Source: Oscillospiraceae bacterium | GTDB taxonomy: Bacteria > Bacillota > Clostridia > Oscillospirales > Oscillospiraceae | Length of the DNA stretch: 55,723 bases | NCBI GenBank assembly: GCA_017469115.1 | Contig: JAFUGY010000075.1 | Span: forward strand, 1 to 55,723 | Direction: 5' to 3' | Shown: positions 1-8,670 of the stretch, in pieces | How the letters are laid out: every line of letters begins with the position of its first letter | How positions within the stretch are numbered: the first letter of the stretch is position 1 | Notes under the pieces: generated by a model | Seen by the model: only the letters and a program-made list of their open reading frames with translations | The model's database searches: none | What the model was told of the DNA's origin: nothing | Translations under genes and position numbers: made by a program

Positions 1-253
1 GTCCGGGGCAGTCAACGTGAGCGTAATGTCTTGCATCGGTCTCATACTCAACGTGTGCGGTGTTGATGGTGATACCACGTTCTCTCTCTTCAGGAGCCTT
101 GTCGATGGAAGAGTAATCGGTGTACTCTGCCTGGCCCTTCATTGCCAGGAACTTGGTGATAGCAGCGGTAAGGGTGGTCTTGCCATGGTCGATGTGGCCG
201 ATAGTGCCAATGTTCACGTGGGGCTTGGATCTGTTGTACATCTGCTTTGCCAT
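1..253 (-). CDS. tuf: Elongation factor Tu, N-terminal part (runs off the window)
   Basis: GTPase that delivers aminoacyl-tRNA to the ribosome in the cytoplasm. Only the first 84 codons are present. They hold the P-loop region [17 protein letters not shown], the switch I region with [16 protein letters not shown], and the start of the G3 motif (DCPG) at the edge. The ATG is preceded by GGAGG at a good distance. It is the last visible gene of the str operon, about 46 bases after fusA, as is usual in Bacillota. Confidence 0.97.
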   Translation of the reverse strand, partial: MAKQMYNRSKPHVNIGTIGHIDHGKTTLTAAITKFLAMKGQAEYTDYSSIDKAPEERERGITINTAHVEYETDARHYAHVDCPG

Positions 254-299
254 TTGAAAATTCCTCCATGTAAGAAATTTAATTAATAATTTAAGGGGA

Positions 300-2393
300 T
301 TATTTGAATTTGCCGAAATCAAAGCCAGATTTGTTCGTCAGTGCAGCCTGCAAATTCTTCGGCAGCTCGACAAAGTGGCTTGGCTCCATAACATAAGTCG
401 CCCTTCCCTGCGTTTTGCTGCGCAGGTCAGTGGCATAACCGAACATTGTGGAAAGTGGAACACTTGCTTCAATAGTAGTTGTTCCATTTCGAATGTCGGT
501 GCCGGAAATTTGACCTCTTCTTCCGTTGATATCACCCATAACGTCACCCATGAAATCTTCAGGGCAGGTAACAACAACCTTCATAATGGGTTCAAGCAAC
601 GTGGGCTCAGCCTTCTGAGAGGCTTCTTTAAAGGCCATGCTTCCACAGATTTTAAAGGCAAGCTCTGAAGAGTCAACCTCGTGGAAAGAACCGTCAAGCA
701 GGGTCGCTTTTACATCAACAACCTGATATCCGGCAAGAACACCCGAGAGCATTGCTCCCTGAATTCCCTGGTCTACACACGGGATAAACTCTTTGGGAAT
801 CGCACCGCCTGTAACCTTATTGATGAACTCGTAGCCTTTGCCGGACTCATTGGGCTCAATCATCAGTTTCACGTGTGCGAACTGACCTTTTCCACCTGTC
901 TGGCGGACATATCTTGTGTCAACGGTAGCTGCTTTTTTGATGGTCTCCTTGTAAGAAACCTGCGGTTTGCCGACATTTGCTTCTACGCGGAATTCACGCA
1001 AAAGCCTGTCCACAATAATCTCCAGATGAAGCTCACCCATGCCGGCAATGATCGTCTGACCTGTCTCGGTATCGGTGTACGTCTTAAAAGTGGGATCTTC
1101 TTCCGCAAGCTTCTGAAGAGCCAGAGCCATTTTTTCCTGTCCGGCTTTCGTTTTCGGCTCAATCGCCACGCGAATGACCGGTTCGGGAAATTCCATTGAC
1201 TCAAGAACAATCTGGTGCTTATCATCACAGAGGGTATCCCCCGTCGTCGTATTCTTTAATCCGACGGCTGCAGCAATGTCACCTGAGTAAACATGCTCTA
1301 TATCCTCTCTATGATTGGCGTGCATTTGCAGAATGCGCCCGATTCGCTCCCGCTGACCTTTGACGGAGTTCATAACGGTAGAGCCCGTCTCAAATTCTCA
1401 GGAATAGACACGGAAGAATGTGAGCCTTCCTACATAGGGATCCGTCATGATTTTAAACGCGAGGGCTGAAAACGGAGCTGAATCATCTGCTTCTCGATGT
1501 TCGGTATCCCCCGTTTTGGGGTTTACACCTTCAATGGCAGGAACATCCAGCGGCGAAGGCATAAAATCGACAATCGCATCCAGCAGACGCTGCACGCCCT
1601 TATTCTTGTACGAAGTGCCGCACGTCACCGGAACCATTTTTACTTCAACGGTTGCCTTTCTGATAGCGGCTTTGATTTTTTCAGCAGGAACAGGTTCTCC
1701 GTCGAGATATAATTCCATAATCTCGTCATCAAAATCTGAAACTGCTTCCAAAAGATTCTGACGATACATGTCTGCAAGCTCACGCATATCTTCCGGAATC
1801 GGCTCAATGCGCATGTCTTTTCCAAGATCGTCATAATAAATGATCGAGTCCATATTCACGAGGTCGATAATTCCCTGAAAGGAATCTTCAGACCCAATCG
1901 GAAGCTGGATCGGAACTGCGTTGCACTTCAGCCTGTCATGAATCATATCAAGAACATGATAGAAATCAGCGCCCATGATGTCCATCTTATTGACGTAGAT
2001 CATACGCGGCACGTGATAATGGTCAGCCTGTCTCCAGACTGTCTCAGACTGAGGCTCAACACCACCTTTTGCGCAAAGAACCGTTACGCATCCATCAAGC
2101 ACTCTGAGTGAGCGTTCGACTTCTGCAGTAAAATCAACATGGCCCGGCGTATCAATAATATTGATGCGGGTATCCCGCCAGAAACAGGTTGTTGCAGCAG
2201 AGGTGATCGTAATTCCTCTCTCCTGCTCCTGCTCCATCCAGTCCATGGTGGCAGTGCCTTCATGTGTCTCACCGAGCTTATAGTTAATCCCGGTGTAGAA
2301 CAGAATGCGCTCTGTCGTGGTCGTTTTTCCGGCATCGATGTGAGCCATGATCCCGATGTTTCTGGTTTTTTCAAGCGAATATTTTCTCGGCAT
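300..2393 (-). CDS. fusA: Elongation factor G, interrupted by one in-frame TGA
   Basis: Translocation GTPase of the ribosome. The frame is open over 697 codons, normal for EF-G, except for a TGA at codon 332 (plus-strand 1398-1400). The N-terminal part has the P-loop [23 protein letters not shown] and NKMD. The C-terminal part carries domains II-V. The TGA replaces the conserved glycine of the RVYSG motif at the start of domain II, and the sequence resumes in the same frame ([15 protein letters not shown]), so one base change from GGA explains it. Because EF-G is essential and TGA is used as a normal stop elsewhere here, an error in the read or assembly, or a second fusA copy, is most likely. 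A genuine nonsense mutation or recoding cannot be excluded. Confidence 0.93.
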
Positions 2394-2416
2394 TTAAATG
2401 TAAGCTCCTGCTGGGA

Positions 2417-2887
2417 TTACCATCTGAAGTGTGCGAAAGCCTTGTTGGCTTCTGCATTCTTGTGCATGTCTTCACGCTTTTTCACTGCGGAACCGGTGTT
2501 GTTGCATGCATCCATAATTTCGCCTGCGAGGCGCTCTTTCATGGTTTTTTCGCCACGCTTGCGGGAATAATCCACAAGCCAGCGAAGTGCCAGCGTCTGA
2601 CGACGAGCAGGACGAACTTCGATAGGAACCTGATAGGTTGCACCACCGACTCGGCGAGCTTTGACTTCCAGACTCGGCATAATATTGTTCATTGCTTCTG
2701 TGAAAGCATCGAGAGGTTCCTTACCGGTCTTATCCTTGATGATGTCAAAAGCGTCATAAACGACTTTCTGAGCAACACCCTTTTTGCCGTCGAGCATAAC
2801 GCCGTTGATCAGTTTTGTAACCAGAACGCTGTTATACATAGGATCAGGCAGGATTTCTCTTTTAGGAACGTTTCCTCTTCTGGGCAC
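2417..2887 (-). CDS. rpsG: 30S ribosomal protein S7
   Basis: Primary 16S rRNA-binding protein of the small-subunit head. The product is 156 residues, the family's normal length, beginning [16 protein letters not shown] and containing [14 protein letters not shown]. It sits between rpsL and fusA in the str operon; fusA starts 23 bases downstream. The 121-base gap before it is rich in inverted repeats (separate entry) and could be a regulatory site for S7. Confidence 0.98.
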   Translation of the reverse strand: MPRRGNVPKREILPDPMYNSVLVTKLINGVMLDGKKGVAQKVVYDAFDIIKDKTGKEPLDAFTEAMNNIMPSLEVKARRVGGATYQVPIEVRPARRQTLALRWLVDYSRKRGEKTMKERLAGEIMDACNNTGSAVKKREDMHKNAEANKAFAHFRW

Positions 2888-2916
2888 TTAAGCTTCCCTC
2901 CTTCATTAAAAAATGG

Positions 2917-2984
2917 GATCATAGGTACTCAAACGCACGTAGGCGTTTGTTGCGCCCTGAGGTCTATGATCAGAACCTTAGGGC
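2917..2984 (-). promoter_or_regulatory. Structured rpsL-rpsG intercistronic region
   Basis: Three nested or competing inverted repeats lie between rpsL and rpsG: GATCATAG (2917-2924) with CTATGATC (2964-2971), AAACGC (2931-2936) with GCGTTT (2943-2948), and GCCCTGAGGT (2954-2963) with ACCTTAGGGC (2975-2984). In E. coli the equivalent gap binds S7 and represses translation. Whether this one does is inference. Confidence 0.4.
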
Positions 2985-3008
2985 AAATGTGTTTGCCTGT
3001 GGTTGGAA

Positions 3009-3434
3009 TTACTTTTTCTTTGCAGCTTTCGGCCTCTTTGCACCGTACTTGGAACGGCCCTGCATACGGCCCTGAACACCCTGTGCATCAAGCGTACCAC
3101 GGATAATGTGGTAACGGACACCAGGCAGGTCCTTAACACGTCCGCCACGAATCATAACTACAGAGTGTTCCTGCAGATTATGACCGATACCGGGGATGTA
3201 AGCTGTCACTTCATAACCATTGGTCAGGCGGACACGGGCGATTTTACGCAGAGCAGAGTTCGGCTTCTTCGGCGTAGAGGTACGCACTGCTGTGCATACA
3301 CCGCGCTTCTGAGGCGAGCTGAGATCCGTCACCTTATTTTTCAACGTATTTAAACCCTTCTGCATTGCAGGGGACGTGCTTTTATAAGTGACTTTTTCTC
3401 TGCCTTTTCTCACCAGCTGGTTAAAAGTCGGCAT
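3009..3434 (-). CDS. rpsL: 30S ribosomal protein S12
   Basis: Decoding-centre protein of the 30S subunit. It is 141 residues long with [14 protein letters not shown] at the start, the streptomycin-site region [11 protein letters not shown], and the basic tail. The ATG at 3434 is chosen over an upstream in-frame ATG because it follows an AAAGGAGGAAAAC ribosome site and matches the family start; the upstream extension of 27 residues is leader sequence. First gene of the str operon. Confidence 0.98.
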   Translation of the reverse strand: MPTFNQLVRKGREKVTYKSTSPAMQKGLNTLKNKVTDLSSPQKRGVCTAVRTSTPKKPNSALRKIARVRLTNGYEVTAYIPGIGHNLQEHSVVMIRGGRVKDLPGVRYHIIRGTLDAQGVQGRMQGRSKYGAKRPKAAKKK

Positions 3435-3501
3435 TGTTTTCCTCCTTTCCTCAAAGATCAATGATAAAAAAGCCAGAAATTCCGACTTCTTTATGGAAAT
3501 T

Positions 3502-3532
3502 GCCCGCATGGGCATAAAAATCCCATGCGAGC
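3502..3532 (-). promoter_or_regulatory. Hairpin in the str operon leader
   Basis: GCTCGCATGGG and GCCCGCATGGG-type arms (3522-3532 and 3502-3512) form an 11-base stem with a 9-base AT loop about 70 bases before rpsL. It lies just downstream of the promoter, so it would be in the 5' end of the transcript. It has no U-run, so it is not a simple terminator. Confidence 0.5.
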
Positions 3533-3536
3533 AGAT

Positions 3537-3565
3537 ATTTTAGCATAATGTACAAATTTAGTCAA
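3537..3565 (-). promoter_or_regulatory. Promoter of the str operon
   Basis: On the minus strand TTGACT (3560-3565) is followed after exactly 17 bases by TAAAAT (3537-3542), a near-consensus sigma-A promoter. It lies about 100 bases before the rpsL start in an AT-rich gap, and no other strong candidate was seen. Confidence 0.8.
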
Positions 3566-3722
3566 GAATTTTTGTGAAAAACAGAGAAATTATTTTTCCC
3601 TTTCTGTATCTTTTTCTTTTCAAAAACGAAAAAGATGTTTTTCGCGACATTAAGATTATCTGGATGAACAAAAGTGTATCAATCTATTGGTTTTTGAAAT
3701 CCACTATATATTAACTATTATA

Positions 3723-5750
3723 TTATAAAATGCGTACGTTATCTCTTTGTTCCTGAGCCATGCGAAATTCACGGGATTCCAGCGCTTCCTGATTCACTTC
3801 TTCTGCGGGGTGGAAGGTCGGGACCGTCTGCTGAAGGGCATGGTAAACGGTTTGGGCATCGAGCGTATCACAGGCTTTGTGGAGCAGGGCAAGCTTTTCT
3901 TCCAGTTGAGAGGCCGGAAGGGGGAGATCATGCTCGACAAAAATCATGTCATTCTGGGTTTTTTCCAGTTTTTCGAAATCGATGAGAAGCTCTTCATAGA
4001 GCTTTTCACCGGGACGAAGGCCGATTTCGATAATGTCGATATCGCGATACGGCTCGAGGCCGGAAAGGCGAATCATATTTTCGGCCATGGTGAGAATGCT
4101 CATGGGCTTGCCCATGTCAAGGGCAAAAAGCTCGCCGTTTTCCGACAGGGCACCGCAGGTCAGGACAAGCTGCGTTGCTTCTGGGATCGTCATGAAATAG
4201 CGGATGATGCGCTTGTCGGTAACCGTGACAGGGCCGCCGTTGGCAATCTGCTTTTTAAAAAGCGGCACAACAGAGCCATTGGAGGCGAGGACGTTGCCGA
4301 ATCTGGTGGCGCAGAACTTCGTGTCGGTATGGCGGGAGGCGGCCTCCATGACCATCATTTCACACATCCGCTTTGTTGCGCCCATCACGTTGGTGGGATT
4401 GACGGCTTTATCAGTGGAGACCATCAAAAACTTGGAGACATGATACTGAATTGCGAGATCGATGACGTTGCGCGTGCCAAAGATGTTATTTTCCACCGCT
4501 TCGACCACATTGTGCTCCATGAGAGGAACATGTTTATGGGCTGCCGCATGAAGGACGACATCCGGCTGATAGGTGCGGAAAACAGATTCCAGCTTCCGTC
4601 TGTCGGTGATGGAACAGATTTCCACCTCGAAGGGGAGCATGCCTCTGCCGTAGGTCATAATCAGTTCCTGCTGCAAATCGTAGGCGCTGTTTTCATAGAC
4701 ATCGAGGACGACCAGTTTTTTGGGAGACATCTTGGCAATTTGCCTGCAAAGCTCACTGCCGATGGAACCGCCGCCGCCCGTAACCAGAATTGTTTTGCCG
4801 GCATAAAAAGCACGGACATCATCATTCATAAACTCTTTGGCGTCGCGGAAGAGGAGCTCTTCTACCCGAAACTCCCGCAGGGTTCTCTTGCCGAATTCAC
4901 TGGTCTGGGAGAGAGGATAGTCATAAATCAGGATTTTGCAGCCGGTTTTTCTGTAACGCTCATATAGCTCATTCTTTTGCTCGGCATGCATACGGGGAAG
5001 AGCAAAGACAATCTCCTCGACCTGCATGGCTTTGAGCTTTTCCGCAATAGTGTCATCTTCTCCGATGACAGGAATGCCGTAAATTTCACGGTCGGCTTTG
5101 CGCATGTCATTATCCACAAAGCAGACAGGGGCGTAAGCGGAATTCTGATTGGTGAGCAGTTCCTTGACCAGCATAGCGCCGATTCGGCCCGCTCCAACCA
5201 CGGCAAGCTTTTTTCGCTGGGAATAAGGGATCTCTTTTTTCTTGTTCTCGAGGACGATTTCTGTGGCTTCATCGGAATAATAACCCGTCATAAAATGCAC
5301 GACGCGGCGAATACCGGGAAGCGTCCATATACTGCGGCTGCCGTATTCAAACACATACTGATATAAAAGACGGGAGGAAACCGCTTCGAGCAGATTGAAG
5401 GTGATGATGCAGACGGCGCGGATGAACGTGACACGAAGGGGGCCTTCCGGCAGCAAAAGCTGAATGCCGTAATAGACTGCGCCGGCACAGACATCCGCCA
5501 AAATCAGACGGATGTACATCCTGCTGCCGCCATAGCGAAGAATCTGCTTATAGACACCCGCTGCAATGCGAGCTACAGACACACAAACCAGGCAAAGCAC
5601 AAACTGCATGCCGATAATGAGCATGCGGGGGCGCACTTCGACACTCGGTGCAAGATAAAGGAAAATAAACACCGAGATGATCAGCATCGGAATATCGTAT
5701 AGGACCGCTGTATAATGTCGTAAATGCTGCTGTGACTTTGTTTTAGACAT
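3723..5750 (-). CDS. Membrane-anchored nucleotide-sugar 4,6-dehydratase/epimerase (FlaA1/CapD type)
   Basis: Probable UDP-N-acetylhexosamine-modifying enzyme for surface polysaccharide. The N-terminal roughly 150 residues hold about four membrane segments. A first Rossmann domain follows (VVGAGRIGAMLVKELL), then an SDR domain with VTGGGGSIGSELCRQI, AAAHKHVPLME, and STDKAVNPTNVMGATK carrying the active-site region. The 675-residue length is usual for full-length CapD-like proteins. The ATG at 5750 is preferred over 5771 because GGAAG precedes it and the promoter would leave only about 10 bases before the upstream ATG. It appears to be a single-gene unit; no glycosyltransferases are nearby, so the polymer is unknown. 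Confidence 0.88.
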   Translation of the reverse strand: MSKTKSQQHLRHYTAVLYDIPMLIISVFIFLYLAPSVEVRPRMLIIGMQFVLCLVCVSVARIAAGVYKQILRYGGSRMYIRLILADVCAGAVYYGIQLLLPEGPLRVTFIRAVCIITFNLLEAVSSRLLYQYVFEYGSRSIWTLPGIRRVVHFMTGYYSDEATEIVLENKKKEIPYSQRKKLAVVGAGRIGAMLVKELLTNQNSAYAPVCFVDNDMRKADREIYGIPVIGEDDTIAEKLKAMQVEEIVFALPRMHAEQKNELYERYRKTGCKILIYDYPLSQTSEFGKRTLREFRVEELLFRDAKEFMNDDVRAFYAGKTILVTGGGGSIGSELCRQIAKMSPKKLVVLDVYENSAYDLQQELIMTYGRGMLPFEVEICSITDRRKLESVFRTYQPDVVLHAAAHKHVPLMEHNVVEAVENNIFGTRNVIDLAIQYHVSKFLMVSTDKAVNPTNVMGATKRMCEMMVMEAASRHTDTKFCATRFGNVLASNGSVVPLFKKQIANGGPVTVTDKRIIRYFMTIPEATQLVLTCGALSENGELFALDMGKPMSILTMAENMIRLSGLEPYRDIDIIEIGLRPGEKLYEELLIDFEKLEKTQNDMIFVEHDLPLPASQLEEKLALLHKACDTLDAQTVYHALQQTVPTFHPAEEVNQEALESREFRMAQEQRDNVRIL

Positions 5751-5788
5751 ACTGCTTCCTTTTCTTTTCATAATGAAATAGTTTGATT

Positions 5789-5817
5789 ATTTTATCATGC
5801 ATCGAAATGCTTTTCAA
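5789..5817 (-). promoter_or_regulatory. Promoter of the CapD-like gene
   Basis: Minus strand TTGAAA (5812-5817), 17-base spacer, TAAAAT (5789-5794). The predicted transcript start is about 30 bases before the ATG at 5750, supporting that start over 5771. Confidence 0.75.
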
Positions 5818-6012
5818 CTGTTTCAGCCGTAAAACAACCAAGAATTTAAAAAACGCTGCTGAAAACGATCACAAGATTTTCAGGTGAGAATTGTAAAACA
5901 TGGATTGATTCTAATACCGGTCAGATTCGTGGTTCATCCGGATTGATTTTAGTCTATTTTTGGTTTTATCCTGATATTTTTACATTTTATTTACAAATTC
6001 CGAAAAAATTTA

Positions 6013-6041
6013 TTTCATTTTCCTTTTACTTGTGATATACT
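6013..6041 (+). promoter_or_regulatory. Promoter of the motor-pair operon
   Basis: TTTCAT (6013-6018), 17 bases, TATACT (6036-6041) preceded by TGA, giving an extended -10. The -35 is weak, which the extended -10 may offset. It lies about 35 bases before the TTG start at 6077. Confidence 0.55.
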
Positions 6042-6076
6042 ACATCTGAAAATCTAAACTTAAGAAGGTGTTCTAT

Positions 6077-6970
6077 TTGGCCAGTTTAAGCAATATGCCT
6101 CTCGTCGGTGTAATCGTGATCATAGTCATTATGATTCTTTTCGGGCTTTCGCTCTTTATTCTTTTCGGGGTGTACGCTCGTTATAAACATCTCACCTATC
6201 AGATTTCCGGCACGGTCAATCAGGATAACCGTTTTCTGCGTTACACCGTGAACCAGTTTGCGGAGTCCTATAAGCGATACGGGAAAGAAACCAACACTCC
6301 CGCAATCATCGAAGAAGCAGTGGGATCAAAACTGGGCGGTGCATTGCTTTGTGAGCGATTTTTGAGCAATGCCGTTTCCCTTTTTGTTACGCTCGGCCTG
6401 TTCGGTACCTTCCTCGGATTGAGCCTTTCCGTCGGTTCTCTGTCAAAGCTGATTGCTGACAGCAGTGCAGATGAGTGGCTTTCCATCCTGAACAGTGTGG
6501 GAAGCGGGCTGATGTCGGCACTGAGCGGTATGGGCGTTGCGTTCTATACCTCTCTGGTGGGTGTCGGATGCTCCATTATTCTGACAATTCTGCGCGCTAT
6601 TTTTTCTCCCTCGGCTGCAAGGGAATTGATGGAATCGCGTATGGAGCTGTGGCTTGACCAGTCCGTTGCGCCGACACTCCCGACACTCGCTGCAGAAGAC
6701 GATATAGATGCTTTGCATCAGGTGATCGACAGCCTGAATGAGGCTTCCGATACCATGCAGCGCAGTTTGGCCGAAACAACAACAAGCCTACGTTCTTCTC
6801 TTGTCGGTTTTAATAAGACGGTACAGGGATTTAACGACGGTGTACACGATTTTTCCGAATTCCATTACGCTTTGCAGGGAACTGTAGAACGGCTTGATGT
6901 TTCGATCCGTGATTTCGGCAGTGCTGTGCGTGGGATCACCTCAAAACTTGAGAGGAGTGACCGTTCATGA
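6077..6970 (+). CDS. MotA/TolQ/ExbB-type ion-channel subunit (ZorA-like), non-flagellar
   Basis: Likely stator subunit of a proton- or sodium-driven motor in the cell membrane. A first membrane helix occupies about residues 8-31. Two more lie in the central region (FVTLGLFGTFLGLSLSVGSL and a long GLMSALSGMGVAFYTSL stretch), as in MotA/ExbB. The C-terminal 100 residues are predicted helical. TTG at 6077 is chosen because the ribosome site AAGAAGGTG itself covers the possible GTG at 6068. The stop overlaps the next gene by 4 bases (ATGA), so the two are translationally coupled. No flagellar genes are present; the nearest known pairs are MotAB, TolQR/ExbBD and the ZorAB part of Zorya. Confidence 0.8.
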   Translation: MASLSNMPLVGVIVIIVIMILFGLSLFILFGVYARYKHLTYQISGTVNQDNRFLRYTVNQFAESYKRYGKETNTPAIIEEAVGSKLGGALLCERFLSNAVSLFVTLGLFGTFLGLSLSVGSLSKLIADSSADEWLSILNSVGSGLMSALSGMGVAFYTSLVGVGCSIILTILRAIFSPSAARELMESRMELWLDQSVAPTLPTLAAEDDIDALHQVIDSLNEASDTMQRSLAETTTSLRSSLVGFNKTVQGFNDGVHDFSEFHYALQGTVERLDVSIRDFGSAVRGITSKLERSDRS

Positions 6971-7989
6971 GGAGACGCACCAAGGTGAGCACGGAAGCTG
7001 CCAGCGGGAAAACCGACAACGAGCAGAACTTCTGGCCATCCTATGCGGATATGATGTCCTCCTTTGCGCTTATTCTGTTTTTCCTGATGCTGCTTGCCTA
7101 TCTCTCGAATATTCAAACCGGCAACAATCTTCGGAATACAGAAGAACGTTTATCTGACACCTTATCCAGATTGACGATTGCGCAATCAGAGGTTGATGAG
7201 GCTAATGCAGAGTTGCAGGATACCCAAAACCAACTCACTGATAAGGAAAATGAACTCAACGAAAAAGAGGCCATCCTCGCAACGGTTCAGATCCGCCTGG
7301 ATGAGAAAAATGCAGAGCTTGAAAACACACAGTTTGTACTGGCTCAGCAACAGGCTACGATTAATTCTCAAGCTCAATATGTTGCAGAAGCTCAGGTAGA
7401 ACTGGAGCGGATGCACGGACAGATGGAAATGATCGTCGGTGTACGCCGGGAGGTTCTTGATCAGATCAAAGCCAGCATTGATTCTGTCAGCGGTGATTCG
7501 TCCCGTGCTTCTGTGGGCGAGAACGGAAGCATCATTCTGAACGATGCCGTGTTTTTTGACACAAACAAATCCGATCTCAAACCTGAAGCGTTGGGTGTAT
7601 TGAATCAGCTTGTGGTGGTATTTTCCAAATTCCTGTCCGATCCGGAAAATGCAAAATATATTGACAGCATTATTATCTCCGGTCATACCGACTCTGACGG
7701 ATCTGACGAGATGAACAGAACCCTGTCCACCGAGAGAGCCAACTCGGTGCTGAATTACATGCTGACAGAAACCGTTCTCACTCCTTACAGCGACTACTTC
7801 TGTGCAGCAGGCTACGGAGAATCCCGCCCGATTGCTTCGAATGAGACAAAGGAAGGCAAGGCCATGAACCGGCGAATTGAGATTTCCATCACGCTGAAGG
7901 ACGACACCGTCATGGATATCGTGAATGATTATCTCCAGATTGACGTTCCAGCTGCCGAGACAGTCCTTCCGGAAGTTTTGATCGGATAA
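6967..7989 (+). CDS. MotB/OmpA-domain partner of the motor (ZorB-like)
   Basis: Likely peptidoglycan-binding stator partner of the preceding gene. Residues about 22-46 (FWPSYADMMSSFALILFFLM) form one membrane helix with an aspartate near its cytoplasmic side, the position of the ion-carrying aspartate in MotB. A roughly 110-residue coiled coil with repeated ELN/ELEN/LTDKENEL-type heptads follows. An OmpA-like domain occupies about 175-320 (FFDTNKSDLKPEA, ISGHTDSDGS, LSTERANSV, GYGESRPIASN). The long coiled coil sets it apart from flagellar MotB. The 340-residue product ends just before the flavin reductase gene. Confidence 0.85.
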   Translation: MRRRTKVSTEAASGKTDNEQNFWPSYADMMSSFALILFFLMLLAYLSNIQTGNNLRNTEERLSDTLSRLTIAQSEVDEANAELQDTQNQLTDKENELNEKEAILATVQIRLDEKNAELENTQFVLAQQQATINSQAQYVAEAQVELERMHGQMEMIVGVRREVLDQIKASIDSVSGDSSRASVGENGSIILNDAVFFDTNKSDLKPEALGVLNQLVVVFSKFLSDPENAKYIDSIIISGHTDSDGSDEMNRTLSTERANSVLNYMLTETVLTPYSDYFCAAGYGESRPIASNETKEGKAMNRRIEISITLKDDTVMDIVNDYLQIDVPAAETVLPEVLIG

Positions 7990-7991
7990 AA

Positions 7992-8588
7992 ATGAGTGAA
8001 AGCATCAGAAAAGCCCTGTTGGTGGACTGCTGCATACGGAAAAAAGAATCACGAACGGCGCAATTGCTGCAGGCTTTTGCCGACGCCCTTCCGAAGGACG
8101 TGGTGAAAGAGGTTCTCGTTTTGGATGAGGAAAATCTCTCCTGTCTGACGGGTGCCTATTTTGAACAGCGACAGTGCCTGCTGGAAGAAGGGCAGCTTGA
8201 TCATCCCCGTTTCCGGTATGCTCATCAGTTTGCAGAAGCTGATCTCGTCTGCATAGCGGCTCCCTTTTGGGATTTGAGTTTTCCTGCCCTTTTGAAAGTG
8301 TATATCGAGCAGATCAGCGTCGACGGGATTACCTTTCAAAGCGCGCACGGAGGGTTAGAGGGTATCTGCCGGGGAACGGATCTTGTTTTTCTGACGACAC
8401 GAGGCGGTATTTATACCGATGACCCGATGGAAATGGGCAGCCGCTACCTGGATGCGCTGCACCGATTTTTCGGATTTGGACGATATCACTGCATTGCCGC
8501 TGACGGAATGGATATGAGCAGGGTCGACGGTTCTGCCGTATTGCAGGAATCCACCCGGAAAGCACAAGCCCTTGCCTCCTCGCTGTAA
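7992..8588 (+). CDS. Flavodoxin-fold NAD(P)H oxidoreductase (azoreductase-like)
   Basis: A 198-residue cytoplasmic protein of the FMN-dependent NAD(P)H quinone/azo reductase fold. It has the N-terminal beta strand KALLVDCCIRKKESRTAQLL in place of the usual phosphate-binding loop and the characteristic APFWDLSFPALLKVYIEQI. A TTRGG loop sits near residue 133. It starts two bases after the motor pair and ends at a terminator, so it is probably co-transcribed, though a shared function is not evident. The true substrate is unknown. Confidence 0.82.
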   Translation: MSESIRKALLVDCCIRKKESRTAQLLQAFADALPKDVVKEVLVLDEENLSCLTGAYFEQRQCLLEEGQLDHPRFRYAHQFAEADLVCIAAPFWDLSFPALLKVYIEQISVDGITFQSAHGGLEGICRGTDLVFLTTRGGIYTDDPMEMGSRYLDALHRFFGFGRYHCIAADGMDMSRVDGSAVLQESTRKAQALASSL

Positions 8589-8614
8589 CAACGGGATATC
8601 ACAATATAAAAAAG

Positions 8615-8651
8615 CAGCTCGAAGTTCGTAACGGAACCCGAGCTGTTTTTT
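8615..8651. terminator. Bidirectional terminator between convergent operons
   Basis: CAGCTCG (8615-8621) pairs with CGAGCTG (8639-8645). Extra pairing GTTC/GAAC lies inside; there is an A-run on the left and a T-run on the right, so it can serve both the flavin reductase (plus) and nucleoside hydrolase (minus) transcripts. Confidence 0.8.
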
Positions 8652-8670
8652 ATGCTGTAACGGCACTCTT

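Larger units (their letters stand above)
5751..6076. other. Divergent intergenic region, AT-rich
   Basis: This gap holds back-to-back promoters for the CapD-like gene (minus) and the motor pair (plus). Between them is AT-rich sequence with no convincing ORF, RNA gene or long repeat. Confidence 0.7.

Noticed and set aside
1398-1400. UGA recoded to glycine as a genome-wide code
   Set aside because: Several genes use TGA as a true stop in tight ATGA overlaps (for example 43089-43092 and 53647-53650).
5820-6010. Possible small RNA or ORF in the gap
   Set aside because: AT-rich sequence with no terminator, no conserved fold and no ribosome site.
6077-8588. Complete Zorya defence system
   Set aside because: No ZorC, ZorD or ZorE gene is present; only the two-gene motor is seen.
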